From JAOUEA01 sp963825685 (GTDB lineage: Bacteria > Actinomycetota > UBA4738 > HRBIN12), in assembly GCA_963825685.1 (NCBI GenBank), contig CAWGUD010000021.1, positions 1-64,000 of the forward strand: 64,000 nucleotides of DNA, given 5' to 3'. Position 1 is the first letter of the stretch, and each line of letters begins with the position of its first letter. Below are positions 41,999-50,716 of this stretch, piece after piece. The translations under genes and the position numbers were made by a program. The notes beneath the pieces are model-generated. The model had not been told where the DNA came from, made no database searches, and saw only the letters and a program-made list of their open reading frames with translations.

Positions 41999-43304
41999 CT
42001 AGTCACGCACCTTCCCGTCGGCGACGGTGAGCTGCCCCCGGAGCATCGTGTGCCGGACACGGCCGGTGAGCTCGTGGCCGGTGAAGGCGCTGTTGCGAGC
42101 CTTCGACGCGAACGGCGGCTCGACGACCCATCGCTCAGCCTCGTCGAAGACCACGAGGTTCGCCGGTCCGCCCACCTCGATGGCCCCGCCATGCCCGGCG
42201 GCGCCCAGGATGCGGGCGGGCGTGACCGACATCGCCTCGACCGCGCGAGGCAACGACAGGGCGCCCTGGACCGACGAGATGGGTGAGCACGGCCGCCAGG
42301 GCGGTCTCCAGGCCGATCGTGCCCGGTGGTGCGAGATCGAACTCGGACTCCTTCTCCTCCACCGCGTGAGGCGCATGGTCGGTGGCGATCACGTCGATCG
42401 TGCCGTCGGCGACGCCGGCCCGCAGCGCCTCGCGGTCCTCCGCCGTGCGCAGCGGAGGGTTCACCTTGAAGTTCGTGTCGTACCCCACGAGGTCGTCGTC
42501 GGTGAAGACGAGGTGATGGGGCGTCACCTCCGCCGTGACCCGCACGCCGTCGTCCTTGGCGCGGCGGATCAGCTCGACCGCCCGCGCGCTCGAGACGTGG
42601 CAGATGTGGATCCGGCCACCGCTCGCACGCGCGATCGCGAGGTCGCGAGCCACGACGATCTCCTCCGCCTCCGCCGGCCGTCCCGCGAGGCCCAGCGAGG
42701 ACGAATGCACGCCCTCGTGCATGTGCCCGCCGGTCACCAGCGACGGGTCCTCGCAGTGATCAGCGATCACGATCTCGGCAGGGAACGCCTTGGCGTACAC
42801 GAGGGCGTTGCGCAGCATGCGCGCGGTGGGCACGCAGTTGCCGTCGTCGCTGAACACGCGCACGCCGGCCTCGACCATCTCCCCGAGCTCGGCCATCGAC
42901 TCGCCGGCGAGGCCCTTCGTGATGGCTCCGACCGGAAAGACGTCGGCGAGGCCCGCGTCGGCGGCCTTGTCGCGGATCTCGGCCACGATGCCCGCGTGGT
43001 CGGTGACGGGGTCCGTGTTGGCCATCGACGAGACCGCCGTGAACCCTCCCGCGGCGGCGGCACGGGTCCCGCTCACGATCGTCTCCTTGTACTCGAACCC
43101 CGGCTCGCGCAGATGGGTGTGGAGATCCACGAGACCGGGCGCGAGCACGAGCCCCCGGCAATCCAGCACCTCCGCGCCCTTCGGATCGAGGCCCGGGCCC
43201 ACCGCGTCGATCCGACCTTCGGCGACGAGCACGTCGGCGTGGGCGTCGGTCGATGCGGCGGCGTCGATCACCCGCGCCCCTCGCAGCAGCAGCGCCTCAG
43301 CCAC
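41999..43304 (-). CDS. pyrC: Dihydroorotase (one apparent frameshift)
   Basis: This class I dihydroorotase cyclises carbamoyl aspartate. It has the metal motif DLHTHLREPGFEYKETI, the metal-bridging region FSDDGNCV, HCEDPSLV, ICHVSSARAVELIRRAK, TPHHLVFTDDDLVGYDTNFK and DVIATDHAPHAVEEKESEFD. Near 42281 one extra base breaks the frame; skipping it gives LTHSSVQGALSLPRAVEAMS through NPARILG-type sequence (VTPARILGAAGHGGAIEVG) to the TAG at 41999, 434 residues. It overlaps the pyrB end by 8 bases. Confidence 0.94.
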
Positions 43305-44259
43305 GGGCCACCTCCCTCGGCCCGGCCGGCCCGCCGGCGCCCACGGCCCCTCCGCTCCCCAGCAGCAGGTAGAGCAGCGACATGCGCACCGCGATGCCGT
43401 TCGTGACCTGTTCCTCGATCACCGACTGGGGCAGGTCGGCGACGTCCGAGTCGATCTCCACCCCCCGGTTCATGGGGCCGGGGTGCATGATCAACGAGCC
43501 CTCGGGCAGGACACCGGCTCGCGCCCCGGTGAGCCCGAACAGCCGGTTGTACTCGCGCACGCTCGGGAAGTACTCGAGCCGCTGGCGCTCCTTCTGCACA
43601 CGCAGCATGTAGCAGACGTCCAGCTTGGGGATCACGGCGTCGAGGTCGTAGCTCACCTGCACGCCCCAGGTCGCTGCGTCCGGCGGGATCAGCGTCGGGG
43701 GCCCGATCAGCGTGACGTCGGCGCCCATCGTGACGAGCCCGAAGCTGAGGGAGCGCGCGACCCTCGAGTGCAGCACGTCGCCGACGATCGCGACCCGCAG
43801 CCCCTCGAGACGCCCGAGCTTCTCCCGCATCGTGTAGAGATCGAGCAGGGCCTGCGTGGGGTGCTCGTGCGTGCCGTCACCGGCGTTCAGCACGTGCCCC
43901 TCGACCCACTTCGTGAGCTGCAGTGGCGAGCCGCTCGACGAATGCCTGATCACGATCGCGTCGGCCCCCATCGCCTGCAACGTGAGCGCCGTGTCCTTCA
44001 GGCTCTCGCCCTTGGAGACGCTCGATCCGCCCGCCGAGAAGTTGATCACGTCGGCCGACAGCCGCTTGGCCGCGAGCTCGAAGGAGATGCGGGTCCTCGT
44101 GGAGTTCTCCAGGAAGAGGTTCACGACCGTCCGCCCGCGCAGGGCAGGCACCTTCTTGATCACGCGGGTCCCCACCTCGCGGAAGGACTCCGCCGTGTCG
44201 AGCACGCGCGTCACGTCGTCGGCGGTGAGGTCGTGCATCGAGAGCACGTGCCGGTTCAT
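43297..44259 (-). CDS. pyrB: Aspartate carbamoyltransferase catalytic subunit
   Basis: This enzyme makes carbamoyl aspartate, the committed step of pyrimidine synthesis. Its 320 residues include the carbamoyl-phosphate loop ENSTRTRISFE (S53-R57), HVLNAGDGTHEHPTQALLDL, and the aspartate-site LIMHPGPMNRGVEID. No pyrI regulatory subunit is present, so allostery is unlikely and control is expected through PyrR. Its ATG overlaps the pyrR stop as ATGA. The Gly/Ala-rich C-terminus overlaps pyrC. Confidence 0.97.
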   Translation of the reverse strand: MNRHVLSMHDLTADDVTRVLDTAESFREVGTRVIKKVPALRGRTVVNLFLENSTRTRISFELAAKRLSADVINFSAGGSSVSKGESLKDTALTLQAMGADAIVIRHSSSGSPLQLTKWVEGHVLNAGDGTHEHPTQALLDLYTMREKLGRLEGLRVAIVGDVLHSRVARSLSFGLVTMGADVTLIGPPTLIPPDAATWGVQVSYDLDAVIPKLDVCYMLRVQKERQRLEYFPSVREYNRLFGLTGARAGVLPEGSLIMHPGPMNRGVEIDSDVADLPQSVIEEQVTNGIAVRMSLLYLLLGSGGAVGAGGPAGPREVARG

Positions 44260-44894
44260 GGGTGCACCTCCTGGATCGCGGCGGCTTCCTGCACGGTCAC
44301 GGCGTCGTCGCCGTCGAGTTCCCGCACGTGCACGCGGACGTCGTCATCGCGACGGGTGGGCACGTTCTTGCCGACGAAGTCGGCCCGGATCGGCAGCTCA
44401 CGGTGACCCCGGTCGACCAGCACCGCCAGACGGATGTGAGCGGGACGGCCGAAGTCGGTGAGGGCATCCATCGCCGCCCTGATCGTGCGGCCCGTGAAGA
44501 GCACGTCGTCGACGAGCACCACCGTGCGCCCGGTGATGTCGATGTCGATGCGCGTCTCGTGCACCTCGGGGGCCTCGGCGCGCAGGCCGATGTCGTCACG
44601 GTAGAACGTGATGTCGAGCACCCCGACCGGGACGTGCGTCCCCTCGATGCGTTCGATCTCGGCCGCGAGACGCCGCGCGAGGTGGTCGCCGCGGTTCGCG
44701 ATGCCGACGAGCACGACGTCCGAGGCACCCTTGTCGCGCTCGATGATCTCGTGGGCGATGCGCGTCAGCGCGCGCCGGACGTCGTCGGCGTCGAGCAGCG
44801 TGCCGGCGACGCTCACGCGGCCGTCCTCAGTGCGCTCGTGAACGAGAACGCCTCCCCGAGCATGCGAGGAGGCGCGGTCGATGTCGTGCAGCAT
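44256..44894 (-). CDS. pyrR: PyrR, pyrimidine operon RNA-binding regulator / uracil phosphoribosyltransferase
   Basis: PyrR binds pyr mRNA in response to UMP and is a PRTase-fold protein. The conserved core is VVLVGIANRGDHLARRLAAE, LDITFYRDDIG, the PRPP loop TVVLVDDVLFTGRTIRAAMD and LVDRGHRELPIRADFVGKNV. From ATG 44894 it has 212 residues with an N-terminal extension of about 35 residues relative to short PyrR forms; a GTG further in could be used instead. It is first in the pyr operon, behind its own binding hairpin. Confidence 0.95.
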   Translation of the reverse strand: MLHDIDRASSHARGGVLVHERTEDGRVSVAGTLLDADDVRRALTRIAHEIIERDKGASDVVLVGIANRGDHLARRLAAEIERIEGTHVPVGVLDITFYRDDIGLRAEAPEVHETRIDIDITGRTVVLVDDVLFTGRTIRAAMDALTDFGRPAHIRLAVLVDRGHRELPIRADFVGKNVPTRRDDDVRVHVRELDGDDAVTVQEAAAIQEVHP

Positions 44895-44903
44895 GTTCCG
44901 TTG

Positions 44904-44940
44904 CTCCCTTCCCGGCCTCGCGGGACCGGACTTAAAGGGG
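44904..44940 (-). promoter_or_regulatory. PyrR-binding hairpin overlapping the pyrR ribosome binding site
   Basis: The minus-strand RNA reads CCCCTTTAAG, TCCGG, TCCCGCGAGG, CCGGG, AAGGGAG. The loop TCCCGCGAGG fits the PyrR-recognition consensus (UCCnGnGAGG). Outer bases CCCTT can pair with AAGGG, which is the ribosome binding site of pyrR, so PyrR-UMP binding should block translation. A -10 TATGCT lies upstream at 44959-44964. Confidence 0.75.
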
Positions 44941-45008
44941 GAAGCCCTTCGACAGGGAAGCATAGCGGGTCCGGCAGCGGGGCACACGAGCGTTCGTGGC
45001 CATCGCAT

Positions 45009-45053
45009 GACCCTCGGCGTAGACTGGCGCGGTCGACCCACTCCCCGAGGGTC
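45009..45053 (+). promoter_or_regulatory. tatA promoter region with a 9-bp inverted repeat
   Basis: GACCCTCGG (45009-45017) and CCGAGGGTC (45045-45053) form a perfect inverted repeat 27 bases apart. A -10-like TAGACT (45020-45025) lies between the arms. It could be an operator or a leader hairpin. GGAAGGAAG precedes the tatA ATG. Confidence 0.4.
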
Positions 45054-45085
45054 GCAACCCCACATCGGGAAGGAAGTGCAACCGC

Positions 45086-45289
45086 ATGAATGAGTGGATC
45101 ATCGTGGGCATCGTGGCCATCGCCGTGATCTTCGGCGCGACCAAACTCCCCGAGATCGCCCGCAACCTCGGCCGCTCGTCGGGCGAGTTCAAGAAGGGCC
45201 TCAAGGAAGGCGACCAAGAGGAGACCGACACGGCCACCCCGTCGCCACGGCCTGCCGAGCCGACCGACCCGCCCGCGACCCAGGTCTGA
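45086..45289 (+). CDS. tatA: Twin-arginine translocase TatA/E-family subunit
   Basis: This small membrane protein of the Tat pore has 67 residues: a short N-out segment and membrane helix (EWIIVGIVAIAVIFGATKL), the hinge FGATKLPEIARNLG, an amphipathic helix (RSSGEFKKGLKEGD) and a polar tail. It stands alone; tatC is not in the window. It is divergent from pyrR and convergent with nusB. Confidence 0.93.
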   Translation: MNEWIIVGIVAIAVIFGATKLPEIARNLGRSSGEFKKGLKEGDQEETDTATPSPRPAEPTDPPATQV

Positions 45290-45304
45290 CCCCCGCCGAG
45301 GGGT
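45289..45304. terminator. Small hairpin between convergent tatA and nusB
   Basis: ACCCC (45289-45293) can pair with GGGGT (45300-45304) over a six-base loop in the 21-base gap between the two stop codons. It is short and lacks a U tract, so it is a weak candidate for a shared terminator. Confidence 0.3.
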
Positions 45305-45310
45305 TCGCGA

Positions 45311-45700
45311 TCACCCCCGGGCGATCCTGCCCAGGATGCCGTTCACGAACGCCTTCGACTCGTCGGCCGAGAGCGCCGACGCGGACTCGACCGCTTCGCT
45401 GATCGCGACCGAATCGGGTACGTCGTCGCGGTAGCACAGTTCCTCCACGGCGACCCTCAGGATCGTCCGATCGAGGGCCGCCATGCGCGCCACCGTCCAC
45501 CCCTCCGCATGCTCCTCGAGCATGAGATCGATGCCGGGCCCGTGCTCGACGACCCCGTGGACCAGCTCCCGCGCGAACGGTGGTACCTCGCGCCCGACTT
45601 CCAGCCACGACTCGAGGGCGAGCTCGGCATCGTCCCCGGTCACGTCGGCCTGGTACAGGATGTCGATCGCCACGCGCCGCGCCTGACGACGGGTGCTCAT
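45311..45700 (-). CDS. nusB: Transcription antitermination factor NusB
   Basis: This all-helical protein binds boxA RNA with S10 during rRNA transcription. Its 129 residues carry RRQARRVAIDILYQADVTGD, the helix MAALDRTILRVAVEELCYRD and the C-terminal signature DVPDSVAISEAVESASALS with ESKAFVNGILGRIA. It is last in the aroC-to-nusB operon, directly behind efp, a common arrangement. Confidence 0.96.
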   Translation of the reverse strand: MSTRRQARRVAIDILYQADVTGDDAELALESWLEVGREVPPFARELVHGVVEHGPGIDLMLEEHAEGWTVARMAALDRTILRVAVEELCYRDDVPDSVAISEAVESASALSADESKAFVNGILGRIARG

Positions 45701-45728
45701 CGTCGCGTCACCGGCGCTTCACCGTTCG

Positions 45729-46295
45729 TCAGACCTTCACGCGTTCCATGTACTCGCCGGTGCGGGTGTCGACCTTGATGCGCTCGCCCTCCTCGACGAA
45801 GAGCGGCACGTTCACGACCACCCCGGTCTCGAGGGTCGCGGGCTTCAGGGCGCCGGTGCGAGTGTCACCCTTCACGCCCGGGTCGCACTTCGTGATCGCG
45901 AGCACCAACGACGCAGGCAGGTCGACCGCGATCGGGACCCCCTCGTGCATCGAGAGCTGGGCGGTCCCGCCTTCGGTGAGGTAGTCGGACGCGGATCCCA
46001 TCGTCTCCGACGGCACGTGCACCTGATCGTAGGTCTGCAGATCCATGAAGACGAATCCGTCGCCGTCGGGGTACAGGTACTGGAAATCCTTGCGCTCGAC
46101 GATCGCGAGCCCGACCTTCACGCCGGCGTTGAACGTGCGCTCGAGCACGGCTCCGGTCTTCACGTTGCGGAGCTTCGTGCGCACGAAGGCACCGCCCTTG
46201 CCCGGCTTCACGTGCTGGAACTCGATGATCTGGAACAACACCCCGTCGAGCTCGAGGGTCATGCCGTTCTTGAAGTCGTTCGTGGAAACGCTCAC
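45729..46295 (-). CDS. efp: Translation elongation factor P
   Basis: EF-P rescues ribosomes stalled at polyproline. The 188-residue three-barrel protein has NDFKNGMTLELDGVLFQIIE, the tip loop KPGKGGAFVRTKLRN with the lysine that is modified in many bacteria, and the C-terminal signature DTRTGALKPATLETGVVVNV. It lies between the aminopeptidase and nusB, as in many Gram-positive genomes. Confidence 0.97.
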   Translation of the reverse strand: MSVSTNDFKNGMTLELDGVLFQIIEFQHVKPGKGGAFVRTKLRNVKTGAVLERTFNAGVKVGLAIVERKDFQYLYPDGDGFVFMDLQTYDQVHVPSETMGSASDYLTEGGTAQLSMHEGVPIAVDLPASLVLAITKCDPGVKGDTRTGALKPATLETGVVVNVPLFVEEGERIKVDTRTGEYMERVKV

Positions 46296-46337
46296 GCGAC
46301 GCTCAGCTCCCGTTCCGTCTCGTCCGGACCGTCCGGC

Positions 46338-47414
46338 CTACAGTTCGATCAGTTCGCGCGACGCGTTGCCGAGCACCCGACACCCGTCGGACGTCACCTC
46401 GACCATGTCCTCGATGCGCACGCCACCCAACCCTGGCACGTAGATGCCGGGCTCGACCGTGACGACCGCGCGGGCCGGCAGCGAGTGCCCTGCGAACTCG
46501 CGACCGAGCCTCGGACCCTCGTGGATATCGAGCCCGACGCCGTGGCCGAGGCCGTGGCTGAACCGCTCACCGTAGCCGGCGCCCTCGATCACCCCACGCG
46601 CCGCGGCGTCGACCTCCGCGCCGGTGACGCCCTCCCGCACGGCGTCGATGCCCGCCTGCTGGGCCTGCCGGACGATGTCGTGGATCTTCTTCAGCTCGGA
46701 CGCGGGCTCGCCGAACCCGACCGTGCGCGTCATGTCGGCGTGATACCCGCCGAACAACGCCCCGAAGTCCATCGTGATGACGTCGCCCTCCTCGAGGGTG
46801 CGGTGCCCGGGCTCGTGGTGCGGCTCCGCGGCGTTCTCGCCGAACGCGACGATCGACTCGAACGAGAGGCCGTCGGCGCCGTCGCGGCGCAGCAGCGTCT
46901 CGAGGTGCCGGGCGACCTGTCGCTCGCTCACGCCGACCGCCAAGGTCTCGAGCACGTCGTCGAACGCCTGGTCCGTCACGGCCTGTGCGTTGCGCAGCAG
47001 ATCGAGCTCCTCGTCGTCCTTGGTCCAGCGGATGCGTTCGACCTCGTCGTCACAGGCGACCAGCTCCCGGCCGCCCACCGCGGCGAGGAGCCGTTCGTGG
47101 GATCGCACCGAGACCTGGTGGGCCTCGAAACCGATCCGATCGACCCCGAGTCGCTCCGCCTGTCCCGCCAGCGCGTCAGCGAAGGCACCCGAGTACGTCA
47201 CCCGCTCCAGATCGGGGACCTCGTGGCGCGACTGCTCCGTGTACCGACCGTCGGTGAAGAAGACCGATGTGTCTCGCGTCACCACGGCCTGTCCGTTCGA
47301 GCCCGTGAAACCGGTCAGGTAGCGCACGTTCGTGAGCCCGGTCACGAGGAAGGCGTCGACCTCGAGGTCGCGCAGTCGCTCGGACAGGGTCGTTCGTCTC
47401 AGATGGTGATCCAC
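46338..47414 (-). CDS. M24-family Xaa-Pro aminopeptidase
   Basis: This cytosolic metallopeptidase probably cleaves N-terminal residues before proline. It has an N-terminal creatinase-like domain (LVTGLTNVRYLTGFTGSNGQ) and the pita-bread catalytic domain with all metal ligands: MDFGALFGGYHADMTRT, GHGVGLDIHEGP, TVEPGIYVPG and GVRIEDMVEV. Start is GTG 47414, overlapping the aroQ end by 16 bases, giving 358 residues. Neighbour efp, a polyproline factor, fits a role in proline-containing peptide turnover. Confidence 0.9.
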   Translation of the reverse strand: MDHHLRRTTLSERLRDLEVDAFLVTGLTNVRYLTGFTGSNGQAVVTRDTSVFFTDGRYTEQSRHEVPDLERVTYSGAFADALAGQAERLGVDRIGFEAHQVSVRSHERLLAAVGGRELVACDDEVERIRWTKDDEELDLLRNAQAVTDQAFDDVLETLAVGVSERQVARHLETLLRRDGADGLSFESIVAFGENAAEPHHEPGHRTLEEGDVITMDFGALFGGYHADMTRTVGFGEPASELKKIHDIVRQAQQAGIDAVREGVTGAEVDAAARGVIEGAGYGERFSHGLGHGVGLDIHEGPRLGREFAGHSLPARAVVTVEPGIYVPGLGGVRIEDMVEVTSDGCRVLGNASRELIEL

Positions 47415-47833
47415 GGCATCGCCTCCAGCGCCAGATGATAGCCACCGGCTCCGAGCCCGGTGATCGTCGCCCGGCACACGTCGGAGACCACCGAGTGTCG
47501 GCGGAACTCCTCGCGGGCGGCGATGTTCGACATGTGCACCTCGATGACCGGGAGCCCACAGGCCTCGACGGCGTCACGGATCGCGTACGAGTAGTGGGAC
47601 AGGGCTCCCGGATTGATGACCACGGCGTCGTGACCGTCGCCGGCGGCCGCCAACAGCCAGCCGACGAGGTCACCCTCGTGGTCGGACTGTCGCCACGCGG
47701 TCTCGTGACCGAGCGTCGCCGCTCGGCCCTCTACCTCGCTCATGATCTGCTCGAGGGTCTCGACCCCGTAGGTCGCAGGATCGCGCCGGCCGAGGGCCCC
47801 GAGGTTCGGTCCGAACAGGAACAGCACCTTCAT
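47399..47833 (-). CDS. aroQ: 3-dehydroquinate dehydratase, type II
   Basis: This enzyme dehydrates 3-dehydroquinate in the shikimate pathway as a dodecamer. The 144-residue protein starts MKVLFLFGPNLGALGRRDPA, with the flexible lid, the catalytic INPGALSHYSYAIRDA and EVHMSNIAAREEFR. Its ATG at 47833 overlaps the aroB stop as ATGA. It acts directly on the AroB product. Confidence 0.95.
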   Translation of the reverse strand: MKVLFLFGPNLGALGRRDPATYGVETLEQIMSEVEGRAATLGHETAWRQSDHEGDLVGWLLAAAGDGHDAVVINPGALSHYSYAIRDAVEACGLPVIEVHMSNIAAREEFRRHSVVSDVCRATITGLGAGGYHLALEAMPWITI

Positions 47834-48918
47834 GCCGTCGCTCCCATCTCCAGCATCGTCGTCCGCAGCTCGTCGTCGGCCACGTCGTCGACGACCACCG
47901 GGTCGCCGACCGCCCGCAGCAGCACGAAGCGGACCCCTCCATGGAACTTCTTGTCCATGCGGAACGCCGCCGTGACCTCGTCGACCGCCGGGAGGGGTCC
48001 GTCGATCTCGAGTCCGAGCGAGGACAGCAACCGCGTGGTCCGCCCCACGAGCCCGGGCGCGGCCAGGCCCCGCCGTTCCGCGAGGCGAGCCGCGAAGACC
48101 ATGCCGATCGCGATCGCCTCGCCGTGGGTGCGTCCCGCGAACGCCTCGAGGCGCTCGAGAGCATGCCCGAGCGTGTGACCGTAGTTCAGGAAGAGGCGGG
48201 GCCCCGCGTCGAGCTCGTCGCTCGCGACCGTGCGAGCCTTCGCCGACACGCACCGGGCCACGAGCGATTCCAGGGCCGCCGGATCCCGGGTGAGCACCGG
48301 ACCGGGATCGGATTCCAGCATCTCGAGCAGCGCGAGGTCGAGGGTGAGCGCGTACTTCGCCACCTCGGCGAGCCCCGACCGGAAGTCGCGCTCGTCGAGC
48401 GTCGCCAGCGCTTCGACGTCGGCCAGCACCGCACGCGGCTGGTAGAACGTGCCGACGAGGTTCTTCCCCTCGGGCAGGTTCACCGCGGTCTTGCCGCCCA
48501 CCGAGGCATCGACCTGCGCGAGCAGGGTCGTGGGCACCTGCACGAACGGCACCCCACGCATGTACGTGGATGCCACGAAGCCCGCCAGGTCGCCCGTCGA
48601 TCCGCCCCCGAGCGCCACCACGACGTCGTCGCGGTGTGCCTCCTGGGTCGCCAGCTGGTGCAGGAGCGTCTCGGAGACCTGCAGGGTCTTGGCTTCCTCC
48701 CCCGACGGCACCGTCAGCAGCACGACGTCCAGGCCGGCTTCCGCGAGGCCGGCTGCGAGGGTGCCGAACACCCTGTCGACGAGCCCACGGTCCGCGATCA
48801 CGAACGCCCGTGCGGCCTTCGGGAACTCGGGGAGGTACCGCGCCGCGTCTTCGAGCAGCCCGTGACCGACCACGACGTCGTACGCGCGCTCGGGGATGGG
48901 CACGGTCACACGGACCAA
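47830..48918 (-). CDS. aroB: 3-dehydroquinate synthase
   Basis: This NAD- and zinc-dependent enzyme makes dehydroquinate from DAHP. Its 362 residues show VALGGGSTGDLAGFVASTYM, the VPTTLLAQVDASVGGKTAVN signature, KNLVGTFYQPRAVL, SGLAEVAKYALTLD and the zinc-site FLNYGHTLGHALERLE with HGEAIAIGM. Its start overlaps aroK by 13 bases. Confidence 0.97.
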   Translation of the reverse strand: MVRVTVPIPERAYDVVVGHGLLEDAARYLPEFPKAARAFVIADRGLVDRVFGTLAAGLAEAGLDVVLLTVPSGEEAKTLQVSETLLHQLATQEAHRDDVVVALGGGSTGDLAGFVASTYMRGVPFVQVPTTLLAQVDASVGGKTAVNLPEGKNLVGTFYQPRAVLADVEALATLDERDFRSGLAEVAKYALTLDLALLEMLESDPGPVLTRDPAALESLVARCVSAKARTVASDELDAGPRLFLNYGHTLGHALERLEAFAGRTHGEAIAIGMVFAARLAERRGLAAPGLVGRTTRLLSSLGLEIDGPLPAVDEVTAAFRMDKKFHGGVRFVLLRAVGDPVVVDDVADDELRTTMLEMGATA

Positions 48919-49403
48919 CGCAGCTCCTCGACGATCGCATCGGCCACGGCGCCGGGTTCCGCGCTCCCGTCCACCACGTGGGCGGCGAACTCCCGGTACA
49001 GCGGACCACGCTCGGCGAGCAGCCGTTCGAGATCGCCTTCCTCGCGGATCAAGGGCCGGTCCTCGGCAGGCCTGACGCGCGCGCGGAGCTGCTCGAGCGG
49101 CACATCGAGGTAGACCACGGTGCCCGTGTTGCGCAGCGTGATCCTGTTCGCGGGCTCCAGCACGACGCCGCCCCCGCAGGAGACCACCGAGGGGTCGTGC
49201 GTGCTCGCCTTCACGAGCGCGGCGGCCTCCAGCGCCCGGAACGCCGCCTCTCCCTCGGCACCGAAGATCTCCGCGATCGGCCGACCCTGCTCCCGCTCGA
49301 TCTCCGTGTCGAGGTCGACGAACGGCACCCCCAGGCTCCCTGCGAGCTCCCGTCCGACCACGGTCTTGCCGGCGCCGGGCATGCCCACCAGATAGACGAT
49401 CAC
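48906..49403 (-). CDS. aroK: Shikimate kinase
   Basis: This enzyme phosphorylates shikimate. The 165-residue P-loop kinase has Walker A GMPGAGKTVVGRELA, FVDLDTEIEREQGRPIAEIF, the substrate loop FGAEGEAAFRALE, SCGGGVVLEPANR and the lid RPLIREEGDLERLL. Its ATG overlaps the aroC stop as ATGA. Confidence 0.96.
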   Translation of the reverse strand: MIVYLVGMPGAGKTVVGRELAGSLGVPFVDLDTEIEREQGRPIAEIFGAEGEAAFRALEAAALVKASTHDPSVVSCGGGVVLEPANRITLRNTGTVVYLDVPLEQLRARVRPAEDRPLIREEGDLERLLAERGPLYREFAAHVVDGSAEPGAVADAIVEELRWSV

Positions 49404-50554
49404 GCCAGCCCCTCCCGGTAGCGCTCGAGGTTCCCGAGGGTCTCCGGGAGCGAGTCGCCCCCGAACTTCTCGAGCACGGCGTTCGCGAGCTCGAACGCCG
49501 TGACCGACTCGCCCACGACGCCGCCGGCCGGCACCGCGCAGACGTCGGTGCGCTGCTTGATCGCGACCGCCGGCTCGCCGGACGCGATATCGACGGTCGC
49601 GAGCGGCCTCGGCACGGTCGAGAACGGCTTCATGGCCGCCCGCACCCTGATCGTCTCGCCGGTGCTCATGCCGCCTTCGATGCCGCCGGCGCGGGCGGTC
49701 GCGCGGGTGACACGGTCATCGCGCACCACGATCTCATCGTGCGCCTTCGATCCGGGTCGGGCGGCGGTGGCGAACCCGTCGCCGACCTCGACACCCTTCA
49801 CGGACTGGATGCTCATCAACGCGAGCGCGAGCCGGCCGTCGAGCTTGCGGTCGTAGTGCACATGGGACCCGAGCCCCGGGGGCGCGCCGAACGCGAGCAC
49901 CTCGAAGACGCCGCCCACCGTGTCGCGCCCCTTGCGGAGGCGATCGATCTCGGCCACCATCGCCCTCGCCGAGGCGTCGTGGAAGCATCGCACCGGCGAG
50001 CGGTCGATCGCCGCCGCGTCAGCGGGGGTCGGCACCGGCGCACGCGCGGGCACCTTCACCGACCCGATCCGCACGACGTGCGACACGATCACGATGCCGA
50101 GCTCGGCGAGGAACCATCGGCAGAACGTGCCCGCCGTCATGCGGGCGGCCGTCTCACGGGCGCTCGCCCGCTCGAGCACGTTGCGCACGTCGTCGAACCC
50201 GTACTTCTGCGAGCCCGGGAGATCGGCGTGCCCGGGCCGTGGCCGGGTGAGGCGCGCCGCGGGATCGTCCTCGCCGGCCACGCCCATGAGATCGCGGTAC
50301 TTCGCCTCGAACTCCAGGTTCGGGATCGTCACCGCGATCGGCGAGCCGAGCGTGCGACCGTGACGGACGCCGGCGAGGATCTCGAACCGATCGGACTCGA
50401 AGCGCTGACGGCCTCCCCGGCCGTGCCCGTGACGCCGTCGCGCGAGCTGATGAGCGAGCAGCTCGGGATCGACCGGCACGCCCGCGGGCATGCCCTCGAG
50501 CACGGCGACCAGCGCCTTGCCGTGGGACTCGCCGGCCGTGAGCATGCGGAGCAT
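49400..50554 (-). CDS. aroC: Chorismate synthase
   Basis: This FMN-dependent enzyme makes chorismate from EPSP. Its 384 residues include the three signatures GESHGKALVAVLEGMPAGVP, RPGHADLPGSQKYGFDDVRN with ASARETAARMTAG, and GGIEGGMSTGETIRVRAAMK. It is first in the aroC-aroK-aroB-aroQ-pepQ-efp-nusB run. The 162 bases upstream hold the pilus terminator and must contain its promoter, which was not identified. Confidence 0.97.
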   Translation of the reverse strand: MLRMLTAGESHGKALVAVLEGMPAGVPVDPELLAHQLARRRHGHGRGGRQRFESDRFEILAGVRHGRTLGSPIAVTIPNLEFEAKYRDLMGVAGEDDPAARLTRPRPGHADLPGSQKYGFDDVRNVLERASARETAARMTAGTFCRWFLAELGIVIVSHVVRIGSVKVPARAPVPTPADAAAIDRSPVRCFHDASARAMVAEIDRLRKGRDTVGGVFEVLAFGAPPGLGSHVHYDRKLDGRLALALMSIQSVKGVEVGDGFATAARPGSKAHDEIVVRDDRVTRATARAGGIEGGMSTGETIRVRAAMKPFSTVPRPLATVDIASGEPAVAIKQRTDVCAVPAGGVVGESVTAFELANAVLEKFGGDSLPETLGNLERYREGLA

Positions 50555-50624
50555 CAGCCCATCATAGGGAACGCTCCCCCGCCGCCCCCTCGCGGGGAAG
50601 CCCGTGCTCGGGTCGCCGCGTGGT

Positions 50625-50652
50625 GCGGGGGCGGCCCAGAGGCCGCCCCCGC
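50625..50652 (-). terminator. Terminator-like hairpin after the pilM-N-O cluster
   Basis: A perfect 12-bp stem (50625-50636 with 50641-50652) with loop CAGA follows the PilP-like gene. Its GGGGCGGCC core reappears in the hairpin after the pilin gene. No U tract follows. Confidence 0.6.
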
Positions 50653-50716
50653 TGACCGGCGACCGCTCCCCCCGTGGGCGGGCCGCCGGAGCTCATCGGT
50701 GGTGCCGGGTCGAGAC

